64,000 bases of DNA from Leptospira ryugenii (GTDB lineage Bacteria; Spirochaetota; Leptospiria; Leptospirales; Leptospiraceae), in assembly GCF_003114855.1 (NCBI RefSeq), contig NZ_BFBB01000004.1, positions 1 through 64,000 of the forward strand. Direction: 5' to 3'. The translations under genes and the position numbers were made by a program. Positions 62,097 to 64,000 of this stretch are shown piece by piece; position 1 is the first letter of the stretch; every line of letters begins with the position of its first letter. Under the pieces are notes generated by a model. That model was given only the letters and a program-made list of their open reading frames with translations. It was not told where the DNA came from and did not search any database.

Positions 62097-64000
62097 ATGC
62101 GAAAAATTCTAAATACCCTATTCCTGGTTTGCGCTTTCCCCTTGATCGTTCAATGTGCAAAACCAGATCTTGGGAACTTCTGCGACCCAAATTCTACAAA
62201 TAACCAACAAACCAAATTTTTGCTCCTAGCTCTCAATATTGGGGTAAGTGCCAACTCCTGTTTGTCCTATACTCGAAGCGCGACTGTAAACGTCTTTCCC
62301 CTCTTTCCCGCGGGGAAAATGTTGAAACGAGATAGTCGACTAGAGTTTGGTTTTGATCAATACATCAGCCCGGGCAGATGTTCCTTTAGCTCTCAACTAT
62401 CTAATGATGCGTATAGAATACAATATGAACGGTTATCGGAAACTTCTACCAAAATTGTGTTAACACCTGTTTCCAAGTGGACTGGAGGCATTGAAAAAGA
62501 ACTTGGAATCTTTTGCAGAGCAGACAATGGAAATGCGACGGAAAATCCATTTCTCGTACGTTATAGTTTTGCTGATGGCTTTCGATTCGTCGCAAACAAT
62601 GGAAATGACTCAAATTCAGGATTAACAGAAAGTGAGCCATTGGCATCGATCCAAACAGGAATTTCTCGTTTAACAGGCTCCGGCGATTGTTCCAATTCGG
62701 GGAGTACGTGCATTGTCCTTGTTTCGAAAGGAAACTATTCCATATCAACAAGTATAACAGTTGCCAATCGCATTTCATTATTTGGGAGTTATTCGAATGA
62801 TTTTTTAACACGAAATGCTGATCCTCTTTCAAATCAATATGATCCAACAATCCTCGCTGACTCCCGGAGCTCAACGGGGGGAGGTATATCCACTCCCATT
62901 TCTACCTTCACAATCTCCGGAAATCTTGAAAAGGAGGCAACGGAAATCAATGGATTTCATATCAAACCTCCAACAACAGGTAGTGGTTTTTCATCTGCAA
63001 TTTTTTATACTTCTATCACTGGGACAGGAATCGTCTTTCGATCCAATCGTATAGAAATCCAAAATCCAGGTTTTCCTTACGGTGCTTTTTCTGATTCTGT
63101 GAATAGCGGAGAGTTTTTATCAAATCAAATTATACAAACCGGTACCTATTCAGGAACTTCATGGAATGGAATCTACATCAATTCTACAGGGATAGCTTTT
63201 TCAAAAATAGAATCGAACACAATTACGATGGGAACATGCGCTGGAGTATCATGCATTGCGAATGCGATTGGTACGGGCTCAACAGGAGGCGCAAGCTCAA
63301 TTCATAAAAATAACATTACACTAGGCAATGGTACTGGAGCAAATGCGTCGATCAATGGCTTTTTTCCAACAGCTTCCAACACTTCACCTGATATGACCTT
63401 TTCCAATAATACGGTAAGAGGTACAACTTGCACGGGAAATGCCTGTCTAGTCTCTGCAGTCCACCTAAATGTCCCAGGTCTAAATAGTAAATTTTCCATT
63501 ACAGGGAACGAATTAAATCCTGGCACATGTACTGTCGGTACTTGTGAGACTAGAGGTATATACATCACAGGCAATAATACAACAGATGTTGATATTTTAT
63601 CAAATACCATCTCTGGAGGCGATACTTCGGCGACAGCAAATGGTAGCAACTTTGGACTGAAGGTAAATACGGGAATCAGTTCCTTTATCAATTTTCAAAA
63701 TAACAAAGTGAATACAGGCTCCTCACAATCAGGATTTGGCATCTCTGTTGGACTTCGGATAGGTGCGACGGGAGGCGCAGGGATCATAGGAAATACCATC
63801 GTTGGTGGTAGCGGTAACCTTGTGTTTGCTCTATGGGGCGCACCATCATCTAACATTCTGATCCAACGCAATCGGTTTGAGGGCGGAAATTCAAATTCAT
63901 CGGGCAATGCAACCGTTGACATCAATTTAGGAAATCGTTTTCTCTCTAATGTCGTAATAGCAGGAAGAGAGCAAACGGGACCGAGTGCAGCGATTAAAAT
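62097..64000 (+). CDS. Parallel beta-helix lipoprotein, 5' part (cut by right window edge)
   Basis: The frame from ATG 62097 is open for over 630 codons to the window edge. The start has a signal and lipobox 'LIVQC' (about residues 16-20). The N-terminal 170 residues are of no known family and include several Cys. Then comes a 'FVANNGNDSNSGLTESEPLASIQTGI' stretch, which is the typical entrance to pectate-lyase-like right-handed parallel beta-helices. Short repeated strands with Asn/Ser/Thr/Gly ladders and several C-x4-C turns follow to the edge. Probably a surface or outer-membrane lipoprotein; adhesin or polysaccharide lyase activity cannot be judged. Confidence 0.8.
   Translation, partial: MRKILNTLFLVCAFPLIVQCAKPDLGNFCDPNSTNNQQTKFLLLALNIGVSANSCLSYTRSATVNVFPLFPAGKMLKRDSRLEFGFDQYISPGRCSFSSQLSNDAYRIQYERLSETSTKIVLTPVSKWTGGIEKELGIFCRADNGNATENPFLVRYSFADGFRFVANNGNDSNSGLTESEPLASIQTGISRLTGSGDCSNSGSTCIVLVSKGNYSISTSITVANRISLFGSYSNDFLTRNADPLSNQYDPTILADSRSSTGGGISTPISTFTISGNLEKEATEINGFHIKPPTTGSGFSSAIFYTSITGTGIVFRSNRIEIQNPGFPYGAFSDSVNSGEFLSNQIIQTGTYSGTSWNGIYINSTGIAFSKIESNTITMGTCAGVSCIANAIGTGSTGGASSIHKNNITLGNGTGANASINGFFPTASNTSPDMTFSNNTVRGTTCTGNACLVSAVHLNVPGLNSKFSITGNELNPGTCTVGTCETRGIYITGNNTTDVDILSNTISGGDTSATANGSNFGLKVNTGISSFINFQNNKVNTGSSQSGFGISVGLRIGATGGAGIIGNTIVGGSGNLVFALWGAPSSNILIQRNRFEGGNSNSSGNATVDINLGNRFLSNVVIAGREQTGPSAAIK

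Noticed and set aside
62446..63925. Antisense open frames over the beta-helix lipoprotein
   Set aside because: They lie opposite a continuous frame with a lipoprotein signal and show no signals of their own.
1..64000. tRNA, rRNA, CRISPR arrays, insertion sequences or phage genes
   Set aside because: Reading both strands I saw no tRNA-like cloverleaf, spaced repeat array, transposase or integrase; short dyads found are listed as regulatory candidates.

Overview
The window looks like about 64 kb of a Leptospira chromosome, most likely from a saprophytic or environmental lineage. The evidence is moderate GC, many short-spaced or overlapping genes, numerous lipoproteins with spirochaete-style lipoboxes, a large family protein that I recognise as the Leptospira-type TIGR04388 family (cut by the left edge), GAF-containing class III cyclases, stand-alone cyclic-nucleotide-binding proteins and ankyrin lipoproteins. 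No rRNA, tRNA, CRISPR array, insertion sequence or phage gene was seen. Every gap between genes is shorter than 300 bases. Only one clear intrinsic terminator was found (2425-2456).

Layout: 1-2406 holds the 5' part of the large surface-type protein, divergent from a secreted alpha/beta hydrolase. 2461-7648 is a minus-strand operon for an RND pump, an outer-membrane factor, a small DUF2892 protein and a CsoR/CstR-type repressor, with two palindromic operators. 7664-12955 has a CoA-transferase, a zinc-ribbon membrane protein, an MsbA-like exporter and an orphan peptide-binding lipoprotein. 12921-23608 is a long minus-strand run: a degenerate amidohydrolase, an S1-domain protein, trmL, an RsbW-like ATPase, uvrB, lon and a class A penicillin-binding protein. 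23652-31472 is mostly plus strand: HATPase, glycosyltransferase, aroE, folC, a TetR regulator, trpF and mutS. 31449-34854 is minus strand: serB, an SGNH lipoprotein, a 59-residue gene and a GPH-type transporter. 34910-38007 is bioD-bioA-bioB, in which bioA appears to start at CTG.

38066-43956 carries a cyclic-nucleotide-binding protein, an AI-2E-type permease, two EamA transporters, a diverged NPPY methylase, ung and a PaiB-like protein. 44028-49862 is the most striking part. It is a 7TM/GAF receptor ending in a cyclase domain with lost catalytic residues, followed immediately by a paralogous cyclase with an intact site. 49859-57017 has an acyltransferase, ankyrin and Gly-rich lipoproteins, a membrane LuxR-type regulator, two tandem cyclic-nucleotide-binding proteins, an SDR, an AlkC/AlkD-like repair protein and another ankyrin protein. 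57103-64000 has a TPR protein, an SRPBCC/MarR pair behind a 49-bp inverted repeat, a BNR-repeat lipoprotein, an outer-membrane barrel and a parallel beta-helix lipoprotein cut by the right edge.

Two themes recur. One is cyclic-nucleotide signalling: two cyclase-type proteins and three stand-alone CNB proteins. The other is control by dyad sequences placed at operators or over start sites: the persulfide-type operators, the MarR dyad, and hairpins over the trpF and outer-membrane-protein starts.
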